From UBA7236 sp964638865 (GTDB lineage Bacteria > Bacteroidota > Bacteroidia > Chitinophagales > BACL12), in contig CAZXBG010000049.1 of NCBI GenBank assembly GCA_964638865.1, positions 1-23,863 on the forward strand: a stretch of DNA of 23,863 bases, read 5' to 3'. Position numbers and translations under genes: made by a program. Within the stretch, counting starts at the first letter, position 1, and the number at the start of each line of letters is the position of its first letter. Under the pieces are notes generated by a model that was not told the origin of the DNA, searched no databases, and saw only the letters and a list, made by a program, of their open reading frames with translations. This document shows positions 6,584-14,443 of this stretch, piece by piece.

Positions 6584-8416
6584 ATGACTGTACGGTTTAA
6601 TTTACAGGTCTTAATTGCCCTGCTATTTATAAATATATTTCAAATAAACGCCGGCAACAATGCCAATGGGAAAGATTTACCTGCAGAGGAGAACTATACC
6701 TTGCCGTCTATTGATAAAATATCTTTAGAAAAAGATCTTGAAATTGCTGCGAAGGGAAAAGAAACAATTGCTCTGTTAGGCGAACTTGCTGCATATTATG
6801 TGGATTGGGAAGGGGATTATATCGCTGCTGATAGTTTGTTGAAAGCCGGAATTGAAATGGCAGAACTTTCTTATGATAATTTGCAATTACTGGAAGCTTA
6901 TGCTAATTATTTACTGATAATTGATGATTATAGTTACAGTGCATCCATTAGTGATATAATTGATAAATTAGAAAACTATGGCGCTCAGTTGAGAGAACCT
7001 ACAGATATCTGGAAGTGTAAAATTGCATTGGCAAAAGGATATCTCCTCATATTTAAAATGGAACAAGCAAGGGATTTCTCGTATCAGGCTCTCACAACCG
7101 CTATTCAATTAAAGGACCAGAATATGACCGCAAAAACACATCTTGTGGTAGGTGATATTCAACAAAAAATGAATAATAATGTGGAGGCAATCCGGAATTT
7201 TCTTGACGCTCTTACTATTGCTGAATCTGTACAAGATGTTGCTTTGAAAATGGATTGTTATAATAATTTGTCAAAATTTTATAATCTTATTAAAGCGTAC
7301 GACAAGTCAATTCAATATAAATTGAAAGAATTGGATATTGCCGAAAATGCAATGAATCCGGATTCATTAAGGATAATGAGTTTAAAATGTGACCTTGAAG
7401 TTATTGCTTTTAATAACCGGACCCTTAACGAAAAACAATTGTATAAGATCATCGATTTTGCAAAAATAAATAACCTGCCTAAACTCAAAAGGAATGGTAT
7501 AGTTATATTTCGTTCGCATTTGATCAAACAAAATGATTTTGCTCAGTTGTTCAAACTTTTTCACGATAAATACCCGGAGGAACTTGAGCATATAAAAATA
7601 AACGACACCACAACCTATTATCGGCTGGAAGCATTTTTTCGGGAATATGAGGGGGAAATTGATTCTGCAATGAAATATTACCAAATGGCTTCCATTCGTA
7701 TAGATCAGTCCAATGACAAATTGCGAAGAACAAGTTTTTATCTCAGATATGGTGATTTTTTGCAAAGAAGAGAATTTTCTGATAAAGCAAATGAACAATT
7801 TCTAAAGGCTTTCACTGTTGCGTCTTCTTTGCCTTATTATGAGTTCATGTTGGATGCAACCGATAAGCTGAAAAAAAATTATCTTTCTCAGGAAGATTAT
7901 TTAAATGCTTATAAATATAGTCAGATCAATAGAAATATTGCAGATAGCCTTAGCAATATGGTGCAAAAGGAGGAGTTGCAACTTATTGAAATTGAAAATG
8001 AAGAAGTATTAAGAGACCAGCGTATTGAAAAAACAAAAGAAGAAATCAGAAGACGAAATAATATTCAGTATACTGCAATTACCATAATAATTGCTTCCGC
8101 ATTTTTATTGTTATTGATTTTGGGCGGATTTAAAGTGTCGCCTACAATGATACAAATGGTTGGTTTTGTTTGTTTTATTTTTTTCTTCGAATTTCTTATT
8201 CTCTTATTTGATACCTGGATACACCACCTAACACATGGAGAACCCTGGAAAATTTTAGGAATAAAAATATTGTTAATGTGTGGACTGCTCCCTTTGCATC
8301 ACATGATCGAGAAACGCATTATTCATTATTTAATCCATAATAATATGAAATGGCGGCAGAGGAATATTTTTAAAAAGAAAAACATAGTGTCTGAAGACAT
8401 AGTTCAACCTGACTGA
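6584..8416 (+). CDS. TPR protein with C-terminal membrane domain
   Basis: The start is placed at ATG 6584 because it yields a clean signal peptide (LQVLIALLFINIFQINAG); the TTG at 6554 falls in the promoter. The product is 610 residues. An exported, mostly helical region (about 40-455) has TPR-like helix pairs, for example DQNMTAKTHLVVGDIQQKMN followed by AIRNFLDALTIAES, and KAYDKSIQYKLKELDIAEN. A charged coiled coil follows (about 462-491), then three hydrophobic segments (about 498-515, 525-543, 557-570) and LLPLHHMIEKRIIHYL. The layout recalls the TPR sensor-kinase family of Bacteroidota, but with a membrane module containing a THGEPWK motif in place of a kinase; I recall such kinase-less relatives in the phylum. 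The role may be sensing or scaffolding; the exact function is unknown. Confidence 0.75.
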   Translation: MTVRFNLQVLIALLFINIFQINAGNNANGKDLPAEENYTLPSIDKISLEKDLEIAAKGKETIALLGELAAYYVDWEGDYIAADSLLKAGIEMAELSYDNLQLLEAYANYLLIIDDYSYSASISDIIDKLENYGAQLREPTDIWKCKIALAKGYLLIFKMEQARDFSYQALTTAIQLKDQNMTAKTHLVVGDIQQKMNNNVEAIRNFLDALTIAESVQDVALKMDCYNNLSKFYNLIKAYDKSIQYKLKELDIAENAMNPDSLRIMSLKCDLEVIAFNNRTLNEKQLYKIIDFAKINNLPKLKRNGIVIFRSHLIKQNDFAQLFKLFHDKYPEELEHIKINDTTTYYRLEAFFREYEGEIDSAMKYYQMASIRIDQSNDKLRRTSFYLRYGDFLQRREFSDKANEQFLKAFTVASSLPYYEFMLDATDKLKKNYLSQEDYLNAYKYSQINRNIADSLSNMVQKEELQLIEIENEEVLRDQRIEKTKEEIRRRNNIQYTAITIIIASAFLLLLILGGFKVSPTMIQMVGFVCFIFFFEFLILLFDTWIHHLTHGEPWKILGIKILLMCGLLPLHHMIEKRIIHYLIHNNMKWRQRNIFKKKNIVSEDIVQPD

Positions 8417-8825
8417 ATAAAATACTAGTTGAAGTAAACAATAATCTATAACAGGTTGCAAGCTGCAAGTATCAATCAATTACTGAACGACGGGATTGCG
8501 TTTACGATGAAAGCATTTCTACGTTATCTTCGCCGGTTAAATATTTTGATTAACTATGAATTAAGGAATACATTATTACTACCCGCGCTTAAAATAAGTG
8601 CCTAAAGATATGTTCTCAAACAAGAATTGAAGTTTGAGATTCATAATATCACAACTAATTTTTTCAGCCGAATACTAAAATATATTCGACTCAATCAATT
8701 GCATAATGAATTTGACATGGCTCAATCTCAATTAATCATCTGAGGATATGCATGAACAACGGGCATTACAATGCTTTTTCGATAACCGTCATTGGCTTGA
8801 GAATAAAAGCAAAAGCGGGAAATGC
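8417..8825. other. 409-base region without a confident gene
   Basis: It holds a low-complexity run at 8453-8480 (GGTTGCAAGCTGCAAGTATC), a 32-codon ORF at 8507-8605 of doubtful reality, and a short palindrome at 8669-8688 (CGAATA and TATTCG). From about 8700 on it is the 3' flank of the small minus-strand gene that follows. Confidence 0.5.
8453..8480 (+). repeat. low-complexity GCAAG-type repeat
   Basis: TTGCAAGCTGCAAGTATCAA is an imperfect repeat of a TTGCAAG-like word. I recall such decamer-scale runs as dispersed intergenic sequence in Bacteroidota genomes; this cannot be confirmed from the window alone. Confidence 0.35.
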
Positions 8826-8981
8826 TCAAACAACAGGTTTTCCTTGTATCAATCTCAGAACGATAGCAATTAAAGCAATCACCAGCAAAATGTGAATTAA
8901 TCCTGTTGCAGCAAATACAAAAAAGCCTAAGGCCCATCCAATGATCAGAATTACTGCGATAATATAAAGTAAATTATTCAT
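8826..8981 (-). CDS. lmo0937/DUF5670-like small membrane protein
   Basis: A 51-residue reading frame on the minus strand: starts MNNLLYIIAVILIIGWALGF, then an ATGLIHILLVIALIAIVLRL stretch, ending IQGKPVV. Two hydrophobic helices are separated by GL-H, and the LYIIAVILIIGW...GLIHILLVIAxI pattern is that of the lmo0937/DUF5670 family, usually about 50 residues, so this is full length. These are inner-membrane peptides of unknown function often seen beside stress genes. It follows the YihY gene on the same strand by 59 bases, so it may be its distal operon partner or have its own promoter. The call rests on my memory of the family pattern. Confidence 0.85.
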   Translation of the reverse strand: MNNLLYIIAVILIIGWALGFFVFAATGLIHILLVIALIAIVLRLIQGKPVV

Positions 8982-9040
8982 AATAAAGTATTTTAGTCTT
9001 TTAATAATACTATTGAAACAAATGAAATAATTGTTCCAAA

Positions 9041-9988
9041 TTATTTTGTGCTTGTATTTTTATCTACCGAAGGTGCTGATACCTCTACTGTTTGCCTTTC
9101 TACCCATACCGCATATTTATTTGGTTGAATATCGCTTCCGAATTTTTTGGCATATGCCTGTGTAAATTCTGCCCCCAGATACAAAATTGCTGAGGAATAA
9201 TATGCCCACAGCAATATCAGTATGATGGAGCCTGCTGCCCCGTATGCCTCAATAGAGCTGTTTCGGGATATAAAATATCCAAGCAGACTTTTGCCAACCA
9301 GAAATAAAAGGGTAGTAGCAAATGCACCTACAACAACATCTTTCCATTTAATTTTTGCATCCGGCAAAATTTTAAATATTATTGCAAATAGTAGGGAGAT
9401 GGTAATTAACTGAATGGCATAATCTACTACCAACAGTAAATTAACGTTTAGGCCGGGAAATTCAACCTCTAACTTTTCCTTTATTGCAGCCAATAATCCA
9501 TTAATGATTAAGGATACCAACATTACAAAACCTATGCTTAAAATAAGGGAAAATGACATTATTCTATTCAACAATAATTTGATTATTCCTCTTTTTGGTT
9601 TTGCTCTGAGTCCCCATATTCTGTTTATACTATCCTGAATTTCACCAAAAATTCCGGTGGCGCTTAATAAAAGTGTTACCACTCCCAGTATTGTCCCCGC
9701 GTAGGAGTTTCCGGCCAAATGTGTATTTTTTATTGCTTCCTGAATTTGCAGTGCAGCATTTTTTCCTATTATTCCGTCCAACTCCTTATACAATACCCCT
9801 GACATTGCATCCTCTCCAAAAAATATCCCCGTTACTGATATTAATACGAGTGCCAGGGCCGGCAAAGCAAATACCGTATAATAGGCAAGGGAGGCACTTA
9901 ATTTCAACACCTTATCTTGTCTGAATCCCTTAATGGTTGCTTTTAATACTTCCCATATATTTTGAATGGTCTGCTTTTTAAATGGCAT
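9041..9988 (-). CDS. YihY/BrkB-family inner-membrane protein
   Basis: 315 residues with six hydrophobic segments at about 35-58, 98-112, 143-165, 185-208, 217-240 and 247-277. Family hallmarks are visible: SASLAYYTVFALPALAL at 31-47, DSINRIWGLR at 119-128, and EAYGAAGSIILILLWAYYSS followed by LGAEFTQAYA at 271-280. Length is usual for the family. YihY/BrkB proteins are conserved integral membrane proteins with no settled biochemical role; older ribonuclease-BN and virulence-factor labels are historical. It is divergent from the DUF748 gene with only 43 bases between the starts, suggesting shared regulation of two envelope proteins. Confidence 0.93.
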   Translation of the reverse strand: MPFKKQTIQNIWEVLKATIKGFRQDKVLKLSASLAYYTVFALPALALVLISVTGIFFGEDAMSGVLYKELDGIIGKNAALQIQEAIKNTHLAGNSYAGTILGVVTLLLSATGIFGEIQDSINRIWGLRAKPKRGIIKLLLNRIMSFSLILSIGFVMLVSLIINGLLAAIKEKLEVEFPGLNVNLLLVVDYAIQLITISLLFAIIFKILPDAKIKWKDVVVGAFATTLLFLVGKSLLGYFISRNSSIEAYGAAGSIILILLWAYYSSAILYLGAEFTQAYAKKFGSDIQPNKYAVWVERQTVEVSAPSVDKNTSTK

Positions 9989-10031
9989 GGTATTTTAATT
10001 GATTTTCAATGTATGTTAACAAATCTATATT

Positions 10032-11204
10032 ATGAATTCAAAAAATAAGCCAATGAAAACTACCGCTTCCGAATTTAAAAGAAAACACAGACTGAGATGG
10101 AAGAGGATCCTGTTAATAACAGTGGTTGTTTTAATTGTTTTCAGATTGTTTCTTCCTTATATCGTATTAAATATTGTAAATGATAAGTTAGCAAATATTA
10201 AAGGGTATACCGGCCATGTGGTGGATATTGACCTGGCGCTTATTGTGGGTTCTTATAAAATAAAGGATATTAAACTCGAGAAAACAGGAGGCAAAATACC
10301 GGTTCCGTTTTTTGCAGCAGATGTTATTGACCTATCTATAGAATGGAAGGCCCTGTTTAATGGTGGTTTGGTGGGGGAGATTGAAGTGTCACGCCCTATT
10401 CTTAATTTCGTTAAAGGTCCAACTGAAGCAACTTCACAAACAAAAATTGATAAAGAGTGGCAGGATATTGTTAATGAATTAATGCCATTAAAACTCAATA
10501 GATTTGAAATTTTTGAAGGGGAAATTCATTATTTGGATTATCATAGTTCGCCAAAGGTTGATGTTTTTACAAAAAACATTCATATCCTGGCTGAAAATCT
10601 TTCCAATGTAACTGATTCAACAAATTTACTTCCCTCTACTGTAACCGGCAGTGCCAGTATTTATGGAGGAAAGGCAACAATGAATATGAAATTGGATGCA
10701 TTAAATAAGGTCCCAACCTTTGATATTAATGCTGAAATGAAAGGATTAAATCTTGTTGAAGTAAATGATTTTTTAAAAGCATACGGAAACTTCGATGTGC
10801 AAAAAGGAACCTTTGGCGTTTATACCGAAGCAGCAGCAAAAGATGGTAAAATAATAGGATATACTAAACCCATCATTAAAGATCTTGATGTTATTGAATG
10901 GGAGCAGGAAAAGGAAGACCCTCTCACTCAGAAACTTTGGGAAAGTATTATTGGATTTGGAGGCTGGATATTTAAAAATAAATCGGAGGATCAGGTGGCA
11001 ACTGAAATTCAATTTGAAGGGGTTTTAAAAGATCCGAATGTTGATATTTTTAGTATAATTGGTGGCACTCTGCGAAATGCATTTATTGAAGCCTTATATC
11101 CTTCACTGGAGCAAACAATCAATATTAATACGGTAGAAAAAGCAGAGGTTAAAAAGGAGGGATTTCTAAATAAATTGTTTGATAAAAAGAAATCAGAAAA
11201 ATAA
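10032..11204 (+). CDS. DUF748/AsmA-like membrane-anchored protein
   Basis: 390 residues. A basic N-terminus, one membrane helix at about 27-45 (ILLITVVVLIVFRLFLPYIV), and a long extracytoplasmic beta-rich part. The segment beginning LANIKGYTGHVVDIDLALIV, then GSYKIKDIKL, VIDLSIEWKALFNGGLVGEI and EVSRPILNF, is the repeating amphipathic-strand pattern of DUF748 proteins of the AsmA-like group, which in other bacteria have been linked to lipid transport or envelope maintenance. The C-terminus is charged (EKAEVKKEGFLNKLFDKKKS). ATG 10032 is followed by a second possible start at 10047 (MKTTASEF); either precedes the helix. A strong bidirectional terminator follows the gene. Confidence 0.85.
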   Translation: MNSKNKPMKTTASEFKRKHRLRWKRILLITVVVLIVFRLFLPYIVLNIVNDKLANIKGYTGHVVDIDLALIVGSYKIKDIKLEKTGGKIPVPFFAADVIDLSIEWKALFNGGLVGEIEVSRPILNFVKGPTEATSQTKIDKEWQDIVNELMPLKLNRFEIFEGEIHYLDYHSSPKVDVFTKNIHILAENLSNVTDSTNLLPSTVTGSASIYGGKATMNMKLDALNKVPTFDINAEMKGLNLVEVNDFLKAYGNFDVQKGTFGVYTEAAAKDGKIIGYTKPIIKDLDVIEWEQEKEDPLTQKLWESIIGFGGWIFKNKSEDQVATEIQFEGVLKDPNVDIFSIIGGTLRNAFIEALYPSLEQTININTVEKAEVKKEGFLNKLFDKKKSEK

Positions 11205-11229
11205 TTTAAGCAGAGCTTTAAACATTAAT

Positions 11230-11264
11230 AAAAAAACTGTTTCGTAAAATGAAACAGTTTTTTT
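11230..11264. terminator. bidirectional rho-independent terminator
   Basis: AAAAAAACTGTTTC (11230-11243) and GAAACAGTTTTTTT (11251-11264) form a perfect 14-bp stem with a 7-base loop and give a U tract in both directions. It separates the convergent DUF748 gene (+) and the small charged protein gene (-). Confidence 0.92.
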
Positions 11265-11266
11265 AT

Positions 11267-11500
11267 TTAATGGGAGATGGAATCGCCTAACAATTTTTTT
11301 GTTTTTTCGCGGAATTCTTCCTTCGATTCCTCTAAACCTTCTTTGATGCCTTCATTTGCATCCTTTACTTTTTCGCCCCCTTCTTCAATAACGGAATCGA
11401 TGGTTCTATCAACCTTCTGAGGCTGCTCAGGATTGTTATTGCTGCAACGCATCATAACAGTAAATGAAATAATAATAATTGTTTTTATAATCGGTTGCAT
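11267..11500 (-). CDS. small charged exported protein, possible lipoprotein
   Basis: 77 residues. The hydrophobic start (MQPIIKTIIIISFTVMM) is followed by RCSNNN, with Cys at 19. The position suits a lipoprotein signal, but the arginine just before the cysteine is atypical of a lipobox, so anchoring is uncertain. The rest is a highly charged helix (IDSVIEEGGEKVKDANEGIK followed by EGLEESKEEFREK), resembling small stress-associated helical proteins. It follows the DUF1328 gene by 8 bases, so the two form an operon. Function is not recognised. Confidence 0.7.
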   Translation of the reverse strand: MQPIIKTIIIISFTVMMRCSNNNPEQPQKVDRTIDSVIEEGGEKVKDANEGIKEGLEESKEEFREKTKKLLGDSISH

Positions 11501-11508
11501 AATGGTAA

Positions 11509-11682
11509 TTATCCTTTTTTTCTACCAATACTATAGCCTCCGATTAAACTTATTAGAAACAGCACTACGAAAATATAAAATAAAATTCTTGCAATGGAGG
11601 TAGCGCCTGCTGCAATTCCGCCAAAACCGAATATACCGGCTACGATGGCAACGATAAAAAATATTAGGGCATAACGTAACAT
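11509..11682 (-). CDS. DUF1328 (YtjA-like) small membrane protein
   Basis: A 57-residue frame on the minus strand begins MLRYALIFFIVAIVAGIFGF and continues GGIAAGATSIARILFYIFVV, then LFLISLIGGYSIGRKKG. This is the DUF1328/YtjA pattern: two membrane helices with a conserved FGFGGIAAGA-like loop and IARILFxIFxVLF, at the family's usual length of 50-60. These inner-membrane peptides are often found with stress-response genes; their function is not established. It is the first gene of a pair with the charged protein downstream. The end is fixed by TAA (11509-11511 on the minus strand). Confidence 0.92.
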   Translation of the reverse strand: MLRYALIFFIVAIVAGIFGFGGIAAGATSIARILFYIFVVLFLISLIGGYSIGRKKG

Positions 11683-11855
11683 AATTTTAAATTTTAAGGT
11701 TAAATGAAAATTTTATAAAAATGTAGCTCCCATAAATGTACCAACCCTATAAAGCGCCTTGTTTCGGCTTGCATATTTTATTTCCTTTGTTTACTCCGGA
11801 AATTATTTTAGAAATAATTTGTAGATAAATTTCCCCATTTTGCGGAAATAAAACG

Positions 11856-12473
11856 TCATTTTCTGTTGGTGCCAAGAAGTAAACTGATATTCATCCGGAT
11901 ATTTCCATTTCTATTATCCCCTCCTGCTAAATTTTCATTGGAAATATCAATTAATCCCTGCGTATAGGTGATATCCGTATTGAGCCATATTCTGTCACAT
12001 ATCAATTTGTTGGCACCTATACCAATATGCACACCGGCATCTATCTTTTTAAATGTTTCGTATGAGTTTTCCTTATTGGATTCTGCACCCACTAAAATGG
12101 CAAAGGAAGGACCTGCAAAAACCTTTGGACGTATATTATCACCATTATCCCCTAAAAAATATATCGCTTTAAGTGGAATACGTATATACGACAACTTAAT
12201 TTTATTTTCCGTAGTAAGTCCCCCTGAATTATAGAGGGTTTTACTTCCTTCGGTGGAGTAAACAAGGTCAGCGCCAAATCCAAAATTTTCTCTTTTTGCA
12301 TAAGTGATGGAAAACCCTCCTGTTAGACTAAAAAAGAATTTATGTTGTACATCTTTTTCACTGATAAATGCATGTCCGAAACTAAACGCACGACCAAAAG
12401 TAACATACTGGCTGAATCCTGTTGTACTTATTAATAAAATCAAAGCGATGGAGAGAAAGTATTTTCTTATCAT
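11856..12473 (-). CDS. outer-membrane beta-barrel protein (PorT-like fold)
   Basis: 205 residues. Signal peptide at 1-22 (SIALILLISTTGFSQ), then alternating hydrophobic/polar strands such as FFFSLTGGFSITYAKRENFG, KLSYIRIPLKAIYFLGDNG, PKVFAGPSFAILVGAES and RIWLNTDITYTQGLIDIS, ending IRMNISLLLGTNRK. The pattern SYIRIPLxxxYxxG...PKVFAGPSFAxLxG is typical of the Bacteroidota outer-membrane beta-barrel (OMP_b-brl, PorT-like) family. Transport or structural role is unknown. A sigma-54-like promoter element lies just upstream (12497-12513), so regulation by the NtrC-type protein in this window is possible. Confidence 0.85.
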   Translation of the reverse strand: MIRKYFLSIALILLISTTGFSQYVTFGRAFSFGHAFISEKDVQHKFFFSLTGGFSITYAKRENFGFGADLVYSTEGSKTLYNSGGLTTENKIKLSYIRIPLKAIYFLGDNGDNIRPKVFAGPSFAILVGAESNKENSYETFKKIDAGVHIGIGANKLICDRIWLNTDITYTQGLIDISNENLAGGDNRNGNIRMNISLLLGTNRK

Positions 12474-12803
12474 AAATTATATTTAAATATTGAAAATGGC
12501 AATCTCTATACCACTCCAATCAGTTTAATAATCAGGCTTGCAGTTAAGTGTAGAAAAAATTGGAAGTAATTCCTCAAAACCAGTGTAGGGTAGGGAACAA
12601 TTTCTACAAAATAAATGGAGGTAGGTCTTGCCTGGTTCTTAAAACACCGTATAATCAATACTTTTGGCCCAAAAATATAAAATGGTTTGATATTTGGGAA
12701 TTAATTAACAAAGAAATTGGTTATATATATGTTGGATAAATGATATATAAATAAACAAATGATTTTATTACATCTTAATTATTAACTTTTAAAATTAAAT
12801 ATT
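12474..12803. other. 330-base divergent intergenic region
   Basis: Between the beta-barrel gene (-) and the YtxH operon (+). Besides the sigma-54-like element on the minus strand it has an imperfect palindrome at about 12668-12700 (CCCAAAAATAT and ATATTTGGG). A weak -7-like sequence, TATATGTTGG, lies at about 12727-12736. No convincing ORF is seen. The length suggests dual promoters with room for regulator binding. Confidence 0.5.
12497..12513 (-). promoter_or_regulatory. sigma-54-like -24/-12 promoter element
   Basis: On the minus strand the sequence reads TGGTATAGAGATTGCCA: TGG, eight bases, TTGC, with exactly ten bases between GG and GC as sigma-54 requires. The -12 part is good; the -24 part keeps TGG but not the following CAC. 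Transcription would begin about 15 bases before the beta-barrel start. Confidence 0.45.
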
Positions 12804-13154
12804 ATGAGCAACGGGAAAACTGTATTAGCATTATTAGCCGGAGTAGGTGCCGGGGTGGCATTAGGTTATTGGTTCGCTTCTGAACGTAACGACAAACTCA
12901 GAAAAAAAATTAGCAATGCATTGAATGATGTGAGCGATGAAATTCAGGAAAAATTAATGAATGAATTTGCTGAATTGAAGGAAAAAGCTTTCGAGTTAAA
13001 GGACAAAGGTGCTTCTATGAGGGACAAGATTATGTATGGTGTAAAGGACATGAAAGAAGAAGGGAGGCAAAAAGTTCTTGATTTTATTGAAAGAACGCAT
13101 GGTGAAGCAAATAAATTAAATCACGATGTGAAGCAAACTGTTAAACAATTATGA
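12804..13154 (+). CDS. YtxH-domain membrane protein
   Basis: 116 residues. One N-terminal membrane helix of the YtxH type (LALLAGVGAGVALGYWFA, about 8-25), then a SERNDKLRKKI junction and a long charged amphipathic helix (DVSDEIQEKLMNEFAELKEK and on). The GAxxGxxxGxxxAP/SxxxxxxRxKL layout is the YtxH/gas-vesicle-like family, often general-stress proteins. First gene of a three-gene operon; its TGA overlaps the next ATG (ATGA at 13151-13154), indicating translational coupling. Confidence 0.88.
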   Translation: MSNGKTVLALLAGVGAGVALGYWFASERNDKLRKKISNALNDVSDEIQEKLMNEFAELKEKAFELKDKGASMRDKIMYGVKDMKEEGRQKVLDFIERTHGEANKLNHDVKQTVKQL

Positions 13155-13516
13155 AAAATGGTAATTTGGAGGAATCAAAAATTGACCTGCGTGATCTGAC
13201 TGATGATGCAAAGGAGTATCTGAATTTACGGGTTCAGGTGATTCGTCTTAATATTACTGAAAAGATTGCAACTGCACTTGCTAATTTTATTTCGGCCGGT
13301 GCGGTTGTAATTTTTATTTTACTCTTCTTTGTTTTTATTGCCATTGCTGGAGCTTACTGGTTAGGGAATGTTTTTAGTAATATTGCCCTTGGATTTATTA
13401 CTGTAGCAGGATTTTTTATACTGTCTGCCTTAATTATCAAGCTGATTAGTAAAAAGAACGTTAAACCTGGATTAACTAACATGTTTATAAAGGATTTTAA
13501 TAATGATGAGGTCTGA
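13151..13516 (+). CDS. holin-superfamily-III-like two-helix membrane protein
   Basis: 121 residues: a soluble N-terminal helix (DAKEYLNLRVQVIRLNITEK), two membrane helices at about 46-68 and 76-99 joined by a short WLGNVFSN loop, and a short basic tail. This matches the putative Actinobacteriophage holin superfamily III (also called phage holin family), which in chromosomal settings is found beside YtxH genes and is not a phage gene. Overlaps YtxH by 4 bases and the next gene by 14 bases. Likely envelope-stress role, inferred from the neighbourhood. Confidence 0.8.
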   Translation: MKNGNLEESKIDLRDLTDDAKEYLNLRVQVIRLNITEKIATALANFISAGAVVIFILLFFVFIAIAGAYWLGNVFSNIALGFITVAGFFILSALIIKLISKKNVKPGLTNMFIKDFNNDEV

Positions 13517-13946
13517 ATCAAAATCAATGATAAATAATATTGAGGATTTGCAGTTGGAAAGAGCAAAACTCCGCGCAAAAATCGATGGACTAGAAATCGA
13601 CCTCAAAGTACATTACAGTGAAATATCGGAAAAAGTAAAATCAGTAACACGTGTTTTTGGGATAGTTTCTAAAGTTAAAAATATGATTGGCATCGGAGAA
13701 ACGGAGCCTGGTAACAATGAACCAAAATCGTTTTTAAATACTGCCGTAAAGGTAGCATTGCCATTAGTGGCCGGTGGATTAATAGTTACTCGTGGAAAAA
13801 AGATGATCCTTAAATCTCTTGTGGGTTATGGACTTGGCCAAGTTACCAAATATATTGTTTCCAAAAATGTAAATGAACATGTGGCTTCAGTAAAAGGAAT
13901 GTTTTCTGAAAAACAAGAAAAGTACGACGAAAAAGGAATATTTTAA
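13503..13946 (+). CDS. third gene of YtxH operon, membrane-associated hypothetical
   Basis: 147 residues from ATG 13503; alternatives are 13506 and 13527 (Met 9). A coiled-coil-like N-terminus (IEDLQLERAKLRAKIDGLEI) is followed by a glycine-rich, moderately hydrophobic part (VALPLVAGGLIVTRGKK, then SLVGYGLGQV) that may be membrane-associated. I do not recognise a domain, but genes of this kind follow YtxH and holin-III-like genes in Bacteroidota as I recall. It overlaps the holin-like gene by 14 bases, so the three products are probably made together and may act in one envelope complex. A strong terminator follows. Confidence 0.78.
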   Translation: MMRSESKSMINNIEDLQLERAKLRAKIDGLEIDLKVHYSEISEKVKSVTRVFGIVSKVKNMIGIGETEPGNNEPKSFLNTAVKVALPLVAGGLIVTRGKKMILKSLVGYGLGQVTKYIVSKNVNEHVASVKGMFSEKQEKYDEKGIF

Positions 13947-13965
13947 TTTTGTTTGAATTGACTAC

Positions 13966-14007
13966 AAATAGAAACAGCGGATGAGTGATCATCCGCTGTT
14001 TCTATTT
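13966..14007 (+). terminator. strong hairpin terminator after the YtxH operon
   Basis: A 19-bp perfect stem, left arm 13966-13984 (AAATAGAAACAGCGGATGA) and right arm 13989-14007, with loop GTGA and a following T-rich stretch. It may also terminate the minus-strand gene ending at 14077. Confidence 0.9.
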
Positions 14008-14076
14008 TATTAAATGGCAAAAGAGGAAAAAAAATAATTTGTTTCATTTTCCGGCTTCCATTACCATTATTTTAAT

Positions 14077-14418
14077 TTATGAAAATATCATCTGTTCATC
14101 GCGATTTTCAAGCGGTATTTTGGTGAGAAATTCATCGTATCCATCATCGGTATGATTACTATATACTCCATAGGCATCCATAGTATATCCGATCATGCCG
14201 TCATTTGCCTCTATAACATATAAGACACAACTGTCATCCGGGTTCGAATCACCCTCAAACCTATAGGTTTTAATTATTTTTAAATCCTCAGGTGTATAGG
14301 TTTTACCTTTTCCCACATCAAATCCGGATGGTGTCATTATAAACTCATTGTCGTAACGCTTCACACGTAATTTTTCAAGTATGTGCGTCAAGGTTGTCAT
14401 TTCTGAAGTCTTATTCAT
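14077..14418 (-). CDS. small conserved Bacteroidota protein (mis-named PRPP synthetase type)
   Basis: 113 residues, no signal or membrane helix. Features are TLTHILEKLRVKRYDNEF, then KTYTPEDLKIIKTYRFEGDS, NPDDSCVLYVIEANDGMIGY and DAYGVYSN. The pattern ILxxLxxxGYxxxF...YxPxDxxIxxxYRFEGxSxPxDxxxLYxIEx..G.KG...xAYGxY is one I recall from small Bacteroidota proteins sometimes labelled phosphoribosylpyrophosphate synthetase; it has none of the synthetase's length or motifs, so that label should not be used. Cytoplasmic, function unknown. It lies 25 bases after the small membrane protein gene on the same strand, probably co-transcribed with it. Confidence 0.75.
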   Translation of the reverse strand: MNKTSEMTTLTHILEKLRVKRYDNEFIMTPSGFDVGKGKTYTPEDLKIIKTYRFEGDSNPDDSCVLYVIEANDGMIGYTMDAYGVYSNHTDDGYDEFLTKIPLENRDEQMIFS

Positions 14419-14443
14419 GTTTAAGTTATTAATTTGGTTAGTA

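Noticed and set aside
7382..7798. Minus-strand ORF of 138 codons within the TPR gene
   Set aside because: Antisense shadow of a gene with clear helix-pair structure; composition is typical of the complement of coding sequence.
8728..8937. 69-codon cysteine-rich ORF on the minus strand
   Set aside because: It overlaps the DUF5670-like gene in another frame, and no family pattern is present.
8982..9040. A sigma-54-like sequence (TGGAACAATTATTTCA, minus strand) before the DUF5670-like gene
   Set aside because: The -12 part has TTTCA instead of TTGCA, losing the near-invariant GC, so it is not credible as such.
12634..12656. A sigma-54-like sequence (TGGAGGTAGGTCTTGCC) before the YtxH operon
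   Set aside because: Spacing between GG and GC is 11, not 10, so it is unlikely to be used.
13151..13516. Phage origin suggested by the holin-like name
   Set aside because: No phage genes are nearby, and the overlap with YtxH shows an ordinary chromosomal stress operon.
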